Of a stretch of 26,324 nucleotides of DNA, positions 1 through 9,631 are shown in pieces (positions within the stretch are counted from its first letter, which is position 1; each line of letters begins with the position of its first letter). The notes under the pieces were generated by a model, which saw only the letters and a list, made by a program, of their open reading frames with translations, did not search any database and was not told where the DNA came from. Source of the DNA: Ophiothrix spiculata (Eukaryota > Echinodermata > Ophiuroidea > Amphilepidida > Ophiotrichidae); NCBI GenBank assembly GCA_000969725.1, contig JXSR01S019247.1; one strand, 5' to 3'. The position numbers and the translations under genes are program-made.

Positions 1-197
1 AAACGTATACATAACGGACAGACCGTATGGATAACGTATTGAACGTACTTGTAACGAACACATGACGAACAACAATGCATAAAACAGAACAATAGTAGGA
101 TAAAGTACGTTAGGCGTACGTTTTACTCTATACGGTGATGTGTGACAGAGCCTTAACACAATTTTTTTGCAGTGATGAGCAATGAAATCCAAGATGA
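1..197. other. Unassigned flank, CGTA-rich start
   Basis: I see no gene here. The first 130 bases are rich in AACGTA/CGTAC words, and AAACGTA near the start is mirrored by TACGTTT around 115-122. This could be the edge of a small inverted-repeat element cut by the window, but I cannot define it. Confidence 0.3.
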
Positions 198-383
198 CTA
201 TGTATAGAAGTCCACTATGGTCACAAATATATTCAGCTAAACTGTGGCAGAAAAGCTAAAAATCACAAAGTGTGTGGAAAAGCGACCAAAATAAGCTCTA
301 GAAATGATCCTGCAGAGTCACTGTGGTTATCTAAAACTGATGATGACAAAAGAATTGCAAACCACAGCCTTAAATCCACATAA
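198..383 (+). other. Open 61-codon stretch without a start, 5' of a LINE remnant
   Basis: This frame is open from the TGA at 195-197 to the TAA at 381-383 and has no usable ATG. The translation is polar and basic, with two nearby cysteines (CGRKAKNHKVCGKA). It lies about 75 bp upstream of the LINE endonuclease remnant on the same strand. It could therefore be a decayed upstream part of that element, such as the ORF1 end or a linker, or chance. Open runs of this length are common by chance in AT-rich DNA. I do not recognise a domain. Confidence 0.2.
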
Positions 384-456
384 TATTGTCTAAATCAAGA
401 GCTGAGAGAAGTGTGCATCCGTAGAGCAACAACTGGCAAAACTATTTATTTAAACA

Positions 457-1509
457 CTTGAATGTTTATGGGTAAATGTTCGACCAAAGAGACTTCTTCT
501 TTAGCAATTTGCGCTGTTTACATTGTCTCAGACTCACCATTTCAGGATTTGCTTGAATCACATTTGCTAAAAACTGTTGATCATTTAAGAACAAATTATC
601 CAGAAATAGATGTAGCTATTTTAGGTGACTTTAATAGAAAGAATATCCGTCGAATTGTTAATGATGACTTTTACCATCTTATCGACTTTCCCACGCGGAA
701 AAATGCAACTCTTGATCTGATTCTCACTGACCAAAGGCTTAAGACTTATTTTAAGAAACCAGTACCATTGTCACCAAGTGGTAAAAGTGACCGTGATTGT
801 GTCTTATGGCAGCCATGTTTTCTTAATACACCCATCAAAAAGTAACATGAGGTTCGAGTGTCTCGCCCATTTCGTGAGTCTGGTGTACGAGCCTTTGGTC
901 AGTGGATTCAGAAGCATGATTGGAAGGAACTATTTCAAATAAATAGTACTCAAGATAAAGTTGATACATTATATAATATGCTTTTGCATGCTATTGATTT
1001 GTGCTTTCTTCTGATTAAAACTAAATTGCATTCAAAGGATAAGCCATGGCTAACACGGCATATTAAAAGGTTAATTTCTGAACGACAAGTAGCCTTTTCG
1101 TCAAATGACACCAGTCTTTGGCGAAACCTCAGACACCAAGTTCAACGGGAATTAAAAAAGGCTAAAGCTTCTTACCATACCAATCGAATTAGATCTTTAC
1201 AGAAAACTGATCCTAAAAAGGTGGCATCAGCAGATTAAGTTTGTTACCAACGCTAATAAATCAAAGCTCAGCCTTGACATCCCAGGGATTGATGACACCG
1301 ATACCCAAGATAAGGCAAATGCTATTAATACCAAGTTTGTTCAAGTCTCTGCTGGGATAGACCCTTTGAATTTTTGCCAGCTTCCATCATACTTGCCTGC
1401 TGAGATGCCAACTCGGTTACATCCTTGGGATGTCTTTGCTGAGTTAAAGAAATTGATATCAGCTAAAGCTGCGGGTCCTGACCAAATTCCACCTAGATTA
1501 GTGAAATAA
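457..1509 (+). mobile_element. LINE remnant: endonuclease, linker and start of reverse transcriptase
   Basis: This is a fragment of a non-LTR retrotransposon ORF2. The endonuclease would nick target DNA and the reverse transcriptase would copy the element's RNA there. Homology begins in one frame at 457 (ECLWVNVRPKRL), shifts near 492, then reads through ILGDFN (GDFN at 624-635), LDLILTD (711-731) and GKSDRDCVLW (from 780). The usual SDH motif reads SDR, so the catalytic histidine is lost. An in-frame TAA at 843-845 interrupts the protein, which resumes with RPFRESGVRAFGQW and the linker DKPWLTRHIKRL. After a frameshift near 1218 it runs to KAAGPDQIPPRLVK (1465-1506), the hallmark start of a LINE reverse transcriptase, and stops at 1507-1509. 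No palm domain follows. The ATG at 462 is not a real start. It looks like the CR1/Jockey group; the exact clade is not resolved. Confidence 0.9.
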
Positions 1510-1779
1510 TTAGTTGTGTGTGTAATATCCATTCAGACAATTAAAATATTGACCAAATAACTCTGTGTATTGACTAGAGATCTGTAAAGATTCATGGATT
1601 ATATAATATCTAAAAGGACATTTGAATTGTATTCCAAACGCTCAAATGTCATTACAAAATACAGTAGGGATTATCAGCTTAGAAAAATAAACAATACATT
1701 TGGTATGCCTAATATTAATTTTAGTGACCACAACATACCCTGTTTATAGGAAAATTGACTATTTTGGTTACGTCTATTA

Positions 1780-2215
1780 ACATCTGTTTTTTGCTTTAGT
1801 AAACCACTTTGGCGAAAGTCCAGAAAATGTTTATCCGAGTCAACGATTATGCATTTTACCTTTATTTAACTTTTCCAGACATTCCCGCGAGCGATAATAT
1901 TAACAAAATTATCTTGGAAAACAAACTACCCGAGGTGTCAGTGCTGAAATTATTCTACTAGAGGAAACATTAGACAGACATATTAGGACACTTAAAGTCT
2001 TAATCATTTAGAAAGAATAAAGAGACGACGTTTCTTCCAGTATAACATGTTTGAAACAAGAGGACTATACAAACGTATTATTCCTTTTTTGTCATCCGCG
2101 CTTCATACATGCCTATGAAACTTTGAAGTGCACGTACCAGTTACTAATTAGTTTTACAAGAGCATAGCTGTTTCCGTATAGAAATTTTAAAAGTAGCAAT
2201 CAAAATACTACATTT
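1780..2215 (+). repeat. Diverged solo copy of the foldback arm
   Basis: This stretch aligns with the left arm of the 4.9-kb foldback at about 4600-5075 in the same orientation. Shared landmarks are TTCCAGACATTCCCG then GAGCGATAAT (arm: GTTCCAGACGTTTCCG), ACCCGAGGTGTCAGTGC, AAATTATTCT(A/C)CTAGAG, and a later GAATAAAGAG word. By eye it is clearly more diverged than the two arms are from each other, with many small indels. Weaker similarity may extend left to about 1660. No inverted partner is present next to it, so it is either a solo arm or a truncated element. Confidence 0.75.
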
Positions 2216-3662
2216 TTAGAAAATATTTTCACTTTTCGTTTGCTTCAAATTCAGCCGATAAGTCTTTAAGTCATTTTAGGGTGCCAAGTAAAACCTAAAT
2301 TAAATGAGAAATAAGATTAAAGTAATTGGTTTATCACCCATATACAATATTTGTTTTAACGTTGATATTAATATTGCCATAATAGTATGTATTCTTGTGA
2401 AGAAAATTTGACAAATATACGGGCTATGGATGTGTGACGGTTTGAAATGGTCATCAAATGTTTATAAAAGCATAATTTTATGCTAATTGGAAATCAAATC
2501 GAGTACATTTTCGCAAAAACAGTCCTTGAAATTCCATGCTCAATATTGTAACTTTTCCGAAAATCGGTGGAAAAAAAGATCATGTTGCAAGAGATCTTCA
2601 CACGCATTCTTGACTGTCTGAGATAAAGGGACAGGATCTGATTTTAAAGCCGATTTTTCAACATTCGTACTGGTTTTGGTACATTCATGTCAAAAATTAC
2701 GTTATCATCTTTCTTTTAAGGGCGTCACATAAATCTCACATGGCTAATATCGCAAGATGGAATCTGTACACAAGGCTATAGTTTTTGATGCAGAAGTTAA
2801 CTTTTTTGTTATATTAAAGAAACGCGTTTTTCAAGTTTAGATGAGGCATGATTCCGTCCCTTTTTGGTACCTTTGATCACACAGTCATAAGATAGAATTG
2901 TGCTTAAAGTAATATTATTTTGGAAAACAATGTTTGTTTTTTAGACATATTTAGTTGTTATATTGTATCTATAAAATTAATCCAAAGGTAGAGAATCGAT
3001 GTCATATATTGTCGTATGAGACTTTTAAGCATTGCGGACAGAACACCATTATACACTATGTGAGTCACATGATGGAGATACTACCGTTGTCTTTGTGATT
3101 GAAAATAAGTCCACACTAAGAATTTAATTTAACCAGATGTTCAATTCTGCTGTCGTAGCTTTCCTTTGAATGCGTTCCTTTGAGACATCTGCTCTTTTAA
3201 TTCACTCATCCAACAATTGATCTGAAACTATATAGGACACAGAGTACAGTTAACCACGAAGTCGGTTTGTTGTCCATGAAACTCAAGTTTCATTTAAGAG
3301 GATTTTCTCATCATGAATGTAATGGAAGAGTGTGTGAAGGCATATGAATAAAGTCAATGCGCTATTATCTTTGTGGAACGGTCCTAAAATATTTCAATCT
3401 ATCAGGATGAAAACTTCATGTTGCTACCATTTTAAAACAGTGTGTCTACCATCTACGTTGCAACGTAACATCCTTTGGCGAATGCGCATTCCTTATATTG
3501 GTTCCTTATACCCCCTCTTTTGACCATCAACCGGTGTTTGGAAGACATTGTCCACTTGCACGTTAAAGTAGTTATTTCGTTAATCATAATCGGACAAAAA
3601 AACAACCTTATTCAAGTTTGTAAAGTTAATTCGTTGGACAAATTAAATATTTACCAGCCCCC
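2216..3662. other. Unassigned AT-rich DNA
   Basis: I see no convincing coding region, RNA gene or recognisable repeat. Possible extension of the solo arm past 2215 (TTTTAGGGT near 2276) is too weak to call. The longest open frame (from 3475) ends in poly-lysine read from an A-run and is not a gene. Confidence 0.5.
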
Positions 3663-3663
3663 C

Positions 3664-3737
3664 AAAAAAAAAAAAAAAAAAAAATAAATAAATAGATAAA
3701 TAAATAAATATATAAATAAATAAATATATAAATATTC
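3664..3737. repeat. A21 run followed by (TAAA)n microsatellite
   Basis: Positions 3664-3684 are 21 consecutive A residues, followed by TAAA units with occasional TAGA and TATA variants to about 3737. An A-run opening a TAAA microsatellite is what an old retrotransposon poly(A) tail can look like. No LINE or SINE body is visible upstream, so this is only a low-complexity call. Confidence 0.9.
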
Positions 3738-4430
3738 CAGTCAATCTATCAGTGTAATAAAATTTGCTTTTTTCATATTTATGTATTCGTGATTTTTTTA
3801 GTCTTTTCTTGTTGTAGGGACACTCGACCAGTGGCGTATCCAGCGATTCCTACGATTTTTCATAACAATTTATTCTTATATTTCCCATGTTGCTAATTAT
3901 GATGACATAGTGGTATCATACATTAATGGATGACGTTTATATTGGTATCAATTGAAATACATTTATGCGACACATGAGAACTTATGATTCACTATTATAC
4001 AAGACATAGTTAAAATCCTTGCATAATACAATGTATAGGGGATTTTTGACGATCTAATTCAACGAAAGATAAAAGAAAGGTACGTGAGTTCTTGATAAAA
4101 TGAATAAATTCAGACTACTTATGTAATAGAGCTTTCACTTTTTGCTAAGCATTATAAGTATTACATGCCAAACTTGTGAAAGGAATTCGAATATTAAAAA
4201 TAGAGTCTTGTATTTTTTGGAATACATTGTAGATTATATAAATACTACCAGACGGACTAAATACTGTTCGTAACTGTTCGCACGATGAATTGAGACTTAT
4301 TCTAACGATACGGGTAACCAAGACCACTTTTAGGGTTCAAGGTGGATCGGGTGACTGAGACCCCTTTGACTGGGATACGTAAAATGACGACATGAAAAGT
4401 GGAACGTAATTCTAAATCGTAAATTGTCAG
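3738..4430. other. Unassigned AT-rich DNA
   Basis: No gene is visible. Around 3826-3845 there is a short GC-richer patch with the words CCAGTGGCGTATCCAGCG, a phrase I associate with ends of dispersed animal repeats. It is probably the edge of an old repeat rather than an exon. Confidence 0.4.
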
Positions 4431-5200
4431 GAAAATCTATAAAAACAATTTTTTTAAAATTAAAAAAAAAAAAAAAAACCATTTTAGATTTCCAAAATAT
4501 ACAATTGGAGATAAGAGATAATCACTCAAACGTTTGAAAAAATAAACAAAAGATGAAAAGTATCTTTGGTTACGTGTGACCTATAAACGCCTTTCTCCTG
4601 TTCTAGTGAACAACTTTGTCGAAGTCAATGATAAAATGCTTTAAGCGGTAAAATGATTATTAGAATTCAAGAACATTCTTACAATATAAATATCACCTAG
4701 TTTGTTTTTGTCGTAAATCCCCAACGGCATAACATGTTTCATTTTATGCGTTCCAGACGTTTCCGAGAGCGATAATAATAATAAAATTATCGGGAAGTAA
4801 CAAAGTTACCCGAGGTGTCAGTGCGGAAATTATTCTCCTAGAGAAAACATTAGCCGCATAGGGAAACGTAGTCTTAATCATTTTAGACAGAATAAAGAGG
4901 CCATATGGACCTTTTTCCGAGTAAAATATAATTCAAACAAGAGAACTTATACAGTTTGGTCATAAGAGCTTCATATATGCCTAACTTTGAAAATGAATGG
5001 TATCGGTTAGGCTCTACTTAATTAAAGTTTTACAAGGGCATTCCTATTGTTTATAAACCTAGAAGTATGCAGAAAGCAATACGCTGCTACGAGACCCACA
5101 GCATATTCGTTATATTCTATAATATTGTGTTAGGGTCAAGGATATAAAATGACAGAGACCAAATTAACCTCATGGGTTCTTAAATAAAACAAATAAATAC
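4431..5200 (+). repeat. Left arm of the 4.9-kb foldback
   Basis: The arm starts near ATCTATAAAAACAATTTTT, passes an A16 run at about 4463-4478 (much shorter in the right arm), and ends with GGGTTCTTAAATAAAAC and AAATAAATAC at 5200. The match to the right arm stops abruptly there. 5201-5310 is specific to the left half, and homology resumes at AGTGTAGACGCA (5311). No open frame is shared between the arms; differences include indels in all frames, so it is unlikely to be coding. Confidence 0.85.
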
Positions 5201-5596
5201 ACTGTGTATGAAAATTCAATGTGTGTTTGTTTAATTTAATTACTACTTTATAGATAACTTACAGAATCCTCTGCGAAATCCGCGTGATCCTAGGCCGGGA
5301 AACGGTTTGTAGTGTAGACGCAAGTAGTATCCCGTTATCAATTTGTGATTATTTGACCAAATTTTGGTCATAGATAGAGCAGACACCCAGCATGAAGAAA
5401 AGTTAGGGTGGCAAAAATGTACCTGTTGCAAATAATTAATATGGCTCTTAATCCAAAAAGGCCACCAATACGAATTTTCCAATTGTAATTTGCTTCATAA
5501 AACAAAATATTGCACTGCAGATTCAAAGATTCAGTTATTTTTGGAGTCACTAAATACAAAAGAAACCATTTACTACTTTACTTACTTACCAAAAAT

Positions 5597-6473
5597 CCAA
5601 AATGGCCGCCAAAACGACATATTTTCATTAAAATTGATCAAAACAGCCATTTAGATGTTTATTTTCAAAATCAATCATAGAAATAAACAGCTAGGCGGCA
5701 AAAAGAGAAAATCACACTTAAATTATATTAAATAAACACTTAAAGTCCACATAGTCCCAATAATGAGGTCCAAGAGGGCCGCAAAATACTATCTTGGTAC
5801 AAGATGGTTAGAGCGATATTAATCATTATTAAGAACATTAGATATTTATGACAATAACGAGGGAATTGGCTCATAAGCAAATGTTTTATCCCCAAAAATG
5901 TGTTTCATTCAATTTGGCGCTCATAATGAGGTCTGAAATGGCGGCCAAAATACTATTTTTGTTCCAAAATAAATTATAGAGTTCTATTAACAGTACCATT
6001 AATAAGGCATTTAAAACATATGTTCAAAAGGTTGTAACAGTATAATTTCTTTAACAAAAATTATTATAAACATCCTTAAAATTCAAAATGGTGGCCCTAT
6101 CAATGTCCTTAATGGTCGTCAAAATACTATTCTGTTGCTGAAAAATCAATTAAATCAACATAAATGCAGGGTTAATATTAACTTATAATATACAATTATA
6201 CAATAGGGTTACAGTTTTTCCCCATACCATGTTGTTATATTGTTTTAATTCAAAATGGGGCCGAAATGATGTCCAACTCAATGCATTTTTGTTCATAATG
6301 AATTAGAGTGACATTAATGCAACGTTTTAAACTTTGAATATTCAATGCAAATTAAAAGGGAAACAGCCTTACTATTATTAATTTTATTGTTGATGTTGGT
6401 AAGAAGTGACCCTACATTTATACATGAATTCACTCACAAAATTATTTTATTACTTAAATTCAAAACGGCTCCC
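5597..6473 (+). repeat. Degenerate ~165-210-bp tandem units with ATGGCGGCC boxes
   Basis: A recurring phrase runs ATTCAAAATGGCGGCC, then AATGAGGTCC, then AAATGGCGGCCAAAATACTAT, then TTAGAG-GATATTAA. Boxes are visible near 5597 (AAAATGGCCGCC), 5771, 5934 (GAAATGGCGGCCAAAATAC), 6081 and 6109, 6248 and 6458. Units starting at AATGAGGTCC-like words fall near 5763, 5928, 6098, 6268 and 6476, so the spacing is about 165-210 bp. Between boxes the DNA is AT-rich and strongly diverged. The same boxes appear in reverse complement right of the centre, near 6681, 6778, 6981, 7684, 7846 and 8166. The core AAATGGCGGC resembles the YY1 binding consensus; that is an inference only. Confidence 0.75.
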
Positions 6474-7072
6474 ATAATGAATTCCAAGACTGCATTTTTT
6501 GCGCAAAAATGGGTCGGTTTTAAGATTTGCAGCAAAAAGAGTTCTCAAAATGAATGCTGTGAACATGCTCCATAGTCAAAGGTGGAGCAACTGTGAATTA
6601 TTTTGATTAGTTATAGTTTGAATACTGTGAATTAATGTCACTCTATCTATTTTTTTAAATATATATATAATATTTGACCAAGCCACTTTGGACCTCAATT
6701 TGGTTGTCGTGTATTTTAGATCTCAAATTTATCAGCAACAAAATTTGAGAAATTGCAAAAATATAAATCTTGTGATCATTTTGGACCTCTTCATGAGCCC
6801 TATTCTGGATTTGATGCATGTTATATAGAAACATTTTGAAATAATTTATTTTTGTTGCAAGCCTCAAAGTCATTTCAACTGATTATTTAGAAAGTTTGGT
6901 GAGTTTTGAATACTGTATTAAAATAGTTTTATCCTAATTTGACTAAAACAGAGTATTTGGTGGCAATTTTCGATCACATCTTCGGTGCCATTTTGAGTTT
7001 AAAACATGTAACTGGCATAATTTGAAATTGAGTGATCCTGCTTTAATCCAACCTGCTCATTTCAATTGCTTT

Positions 7073-7638
7073 ACTATACTTCTACTTCTACGCTTATTCT
7101 CATCAAAGCCTGTTCAGCATCTAAATGAGCTCTCCGGTCCTAGAGGACATTTGAAGGTATTGACTATTTACTCTGGTCCTAGAGTAGATGACGTATTTTG
7201 ACATACGGTCGCGGAGTGTGTCAGGACCACTTCAGATGCACTGTTACACTGTTGGGCAATTGTTTAGCGTTGGGTAAACTATAAACAACCCATTTGTTGG
7301 GTAAATAATATTAACCAACTGTTGGTGAAATTTTACCCAATATTTGGGTAATTAGCAAAAACTTTTACCCAACAGTTAAACATTGTACGCAACGTTGGTA
7401 ATTATTTACCCAGAAGTTGGGTTGTTCATAGTTGAACCAACGTTGGGTAAACTATTTGCCCAACGTTCTAACAGTGTGGGACCGACGACTTTACGTGCGA
7501 TCCGAAGCACGAAGTAAGAAGAGTTAAGTTTCTTGCCTAAGGAAACAAGGTGACGTGCCAAGCACGGGCTCCACCCCACGCCATACAAATGCATTTGATT
7601 ATGAGTCCAACGCTCTAACCACTCGGCCACGCTCCCCT
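7073..7638 (-). mobile_element. tRNA-derived SINE, interrupted by a MITE
   Basis: Read on the minus strand from 7638, the head is tRNA-like: GGAGCGTGGCCGAGTGG, with an RNA polymerase III A-box (TGGCCGAGTGG), then TTAGAGCGTTGG and ACTCATAATC as in an anticodon arm. The B-box is poorly preserved. The body (CCTTAGGCAAGAAACTTAAC and following) has the look of SINE bodies known from several marine invertebrates; this is from memory. The body is split by the MITE at 7239-7476 and continues beyond it (CATCTGAAGTGG) to a purine-rich GTAGAAGTAGAAGTATAG tail at about 7073. The SINE lies inside the right half of the foldback. A protein frame reading AEWLERW is merely the translated tRNA head. Confidence 0.8.
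7239..7476 (-). mobile_element. MITE copy 1, GTTGGGTAA-rich, 238 bp
   Basis: The element has imperfect terminal inverted repeats: CACTGTTACACTGTTGGGCAA at the left and, reverse complemented, CACTGTTAGAACGTTGGGCAA at the right. The interior has many direct and inverted copies of GTTGGGTAA. It is flanked by TG on both sides (7237-7238 and 7477-7478), consistent with a 2-bp target duplication. It is the reverse complement of the copy at 22341-22589, which defines the ends. It has no coding capacity. It is inserted in the SINE; removing it joins the SINE body as ...GGTCC-CA-TCTGAAG... on the minus strand. Confidence 0.88.
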
Positions 7639-8338
7639 CCTATAATAATTGTTGCTATTTTAATAAATTTTAAAGAACATTGCGTTTTGGCGGCCATATT
7701 GAATTTTTGGTAATGGAAAAGAATTCAATTGATAATTGTGATATCATGAGTTTGGCAACCCAGGAAATCAAAAATATGGACATCAACATTATTGTCATTG
7801 GTACCATACAAGTCAAAATATGCCTTGTAATATGCCGTGGAAGTCATTCTGACGGCCATCTTGGATTTCTCAAAATGCTCAATAGTGTGTACTTTGCATC
7901 ATTCAGTTTTTGAGTCTATGAGTCTCAAAGATTAAGAATCAATCTAAAACAATTGTGCAGACTCCATTTTGTAGTCAAGCCCCAAATCCATATTTTGCCC
8001 ATACAGACGAGTGTTAACATCGAGGTTTAATGAGTAAAAGTGATGTTTGTTAAATTCTGTATAAACTAGAAAGTAAAACTTAGTAAGAAGTGTGTTTTAA
8101 CAGTGTTATATATTTGTTACACTCTTTTTAAACCTCGCCAATGACTCTTTGAAATCATTCAGAGTAATTCTGGTCGCCATTTTGAAAACTCTACCATAAC
8201 TCTATTCTGCACAGACTACATTTTTGCCACCCTGCATTTTCATTTTACTCATACTCTCATCTTTCTCTGTGCAAATTTTGGTTCAATAATCATAAAAAAA
8301 ATAACGGGATTCAGAAAGTGCCGAATTGCGTCTACACT

Positions 8339-8594
8339 ATTGTCCGATTTTCAAAATGTTTTGAATCTTTTTTTTTTTAAGTGTTTCACTTTTGACCAGA
8401 GTTTCAACGTAAAATTCCTTCGCAAAAGCTCTTTTTAAGTGTTGGATCCATATGGATCCCCTTTGACCACTAAAAGGCATGTGTCTTGTTGGGTGTGAAA
8501 TGGATCTCCGAATGTGATCAATTTTCTCATTTATTGGTAAGGGGACAACAGCTAAAATGGGTCAAAAACGCGATTTTTAGGTCCAATTTGATTT
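8339..8594 (-). repeat. Right-half-specific segment with GGATCCATATGGATCC palindrome
   Basis: This segment has no partner in the left half, where 5201-5310 takes its place. It contains the perfect 16-bp palindrome GGATCCATATGGATCC at 8444-8459 followed by CCTTTGACCAC. About 8340-8490 matches 24712-24873 in reverse complement (TTTTCAAAATG, GAGTTTCAACGTAAAATTCC, TTCGCAAAAGCTC). So it belongs to the wider repeat family rather than being unique DNA. Either the left half lost it or the right half gained it. Confidence 0.75.
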
Positions 8595-9330
8595 GTATTT
8601 ATTTGTTTTATTTAAGAACCCGTGAGGTGAATTTGGCCTCGGTCATTTTATATCCTTGACCCTAACACAATATTGTAGAATATACCGAATATGTTGTGGG
8701 TCTCGTAGCAGCGTATTGCTTTCTGCATACGTCTAGGTTCATAGACAATAGGAATGCTCTTGGTACCATTCATTTTCAAAGTAAGGCATATATGAAGCTC
8801 TGATGACCAAACTGTATATGTTCTCTTGTTTGAATTATATTCTACTCTGAAAATGGTCCATATGGCCTCTTTATTCTGTCTAAAATGATTAAGACTACGT
8901 TTCCCTATGCGGCTAATGTTTTCTCTAGTAGAATAATTTCCGCACTGACACCTCAGGTAACTTTGTTACTTCCCGATAATTTTATTATTATTATTGCTCT
9001 CGGGAACATCTGGAACGCATAAATTGAAACATGTTATGCCGTTGGGGTTTTACGATAAAAACAAACTAGGTGATATTTATATTGTAAGAATGTTCTTGAA
9101 TTCTAATAATCATTTTACCGCTTAAAGCATTTTATCATTGACTTCGACAAAGTTATTCACTAGAACAGGAGAAACGGTTTTCTAGGTCACACGTAACCAA
9201 AAATACTTGTCATCTTTTGTTATTTTTTCAAAGGTTTGAGTGATTATCTATAATCTCCAATTGTATATTTTGGAAATCTAAAATGTGTGGTTTTTTTACA
9301 ATTTAAATACAAAAATTGTTTCTATAGATT
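8595..9330 (-). repeat. Right arm of the 4.9-kb foldback
   Basis: This is the reverse complement of 4431-5200, from TATTTATTTGTTTTATTTAAG (8597 onward) to the outer end near AAAAATTGTTTCTATAGATT (9330). Landmarks include CGCACTGACACCTCAGGTAAC (partner of GTTACCCGAGGTGTCAGTGC) and TTATGCCGTTGGGG. The short T-run at 9291 corresponds to the A16 run of the left arm. Confidence 0.85.
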
Positions 9331-9631
9331 AATTGACTCAAATGAGTACAAGTTTAGTAACTTTTATTATGGTCCTACTGGGTGTCACTTAATTACAGCA
9401 TTTTTTGTAGAATGCCATTTAGAAATACTTTGTATGCGCATTATTTTATATATCTATTGTGTTTTATTGTTTTACATATATAGCGGGACGATCAGTTACT
9501 CAACTAACAACGGGACAATCATTCCGGGCAGTAATTGACTCAAATGAGTACAGATTTAGTAACTTTTATTATGGTCCTACTGGATGTCACTTACTTACAG
9601 CACTTTTTGAATAATACCATTTAGAACCTAG
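9330..9631 (+). repeat. ~100-bp direct repeat with 202-bp spacing
   Basis: TAATTGACTCAAATGAGTAC starts at 9330 and again at 9532. The copies run about 100 bp each and share TTTAGTAACTTTTATTATGG, TCCTACTGG(G/A)TGTCACTTA and CCATTTAGAA. The intervening DNA has CGGGACGATCA and CGGGACAATCA about 30 bp apart. The first copy begins where the right foldback arm ends, so this may be part of the target sequence, a duplication made at insertion, or an outer part of the element. A short open frame (9287-9538) crosses it and is not credible as a gene. Confidence 0.8.

Larger units (their letters stand above)
4431..9330. mobile_element. 4.9-kb foldback element with long inverted arms
   Basis: The outer parts are reverse complements: 4431-5200 pairs with 8595-9330. 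Homology resumes further in, with 5311-5424 pairing with about 8214-8338 and 5453-5471 with about 8166-8188. Locally the arms are nearly identical: about 100 bp starting ACCCGAGGTGTCAGTGCGG (from 4808) differ at only about two positions from the right arm. The interior carries ATGGCGGCC-like boxes directed towards a centre near 6480-6680. No transposase, reverse transcriptase or other protein is visible inside, so if mobile it is non-autonomous. No clear target-site duplication is visible, so the ends are approximate. Alternatives are a segmental inverted duplication of a repeat, or two elements in opposite orientation. Confidence 0.75.

Noticed and set aside
3475..3687. 70-codon open frame
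   Set aside because: It ends in poly-lysine from the A21 run, has no domain, and its composition matches the non-coding surroundings.
3826..3873. Exon-like GC-richer stretch after TTCTTGTTGTAG
   Set aside because: It contains CCAGTGGCGTATCCAGCG, which resembles a common dispersed-repeat end, and it meets a stop after 15 codons.
5243..5559. Overlapping reverse-strand frames in the foldback
   Set aside because: They are not kept in the homologous right half and overlap repeat units.
5597..6473. Possible CRISPR-like array
   Set aside because: Units of 165-210 bp with degenerate boxes and no constant short spacer pattern; the genome is animal.
7406..7630. Reverse-strand frame beginning AEWLERW
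   Set aside because: It is the translation of the SINE's tRNA-like head running into the MITE; not a gene.
9287..9538. 83-codon frame at the edge of the right arm
   Set aside because: It crosses the arm boundary and the direct repeat, and the second repeat copy does not keep the frame.
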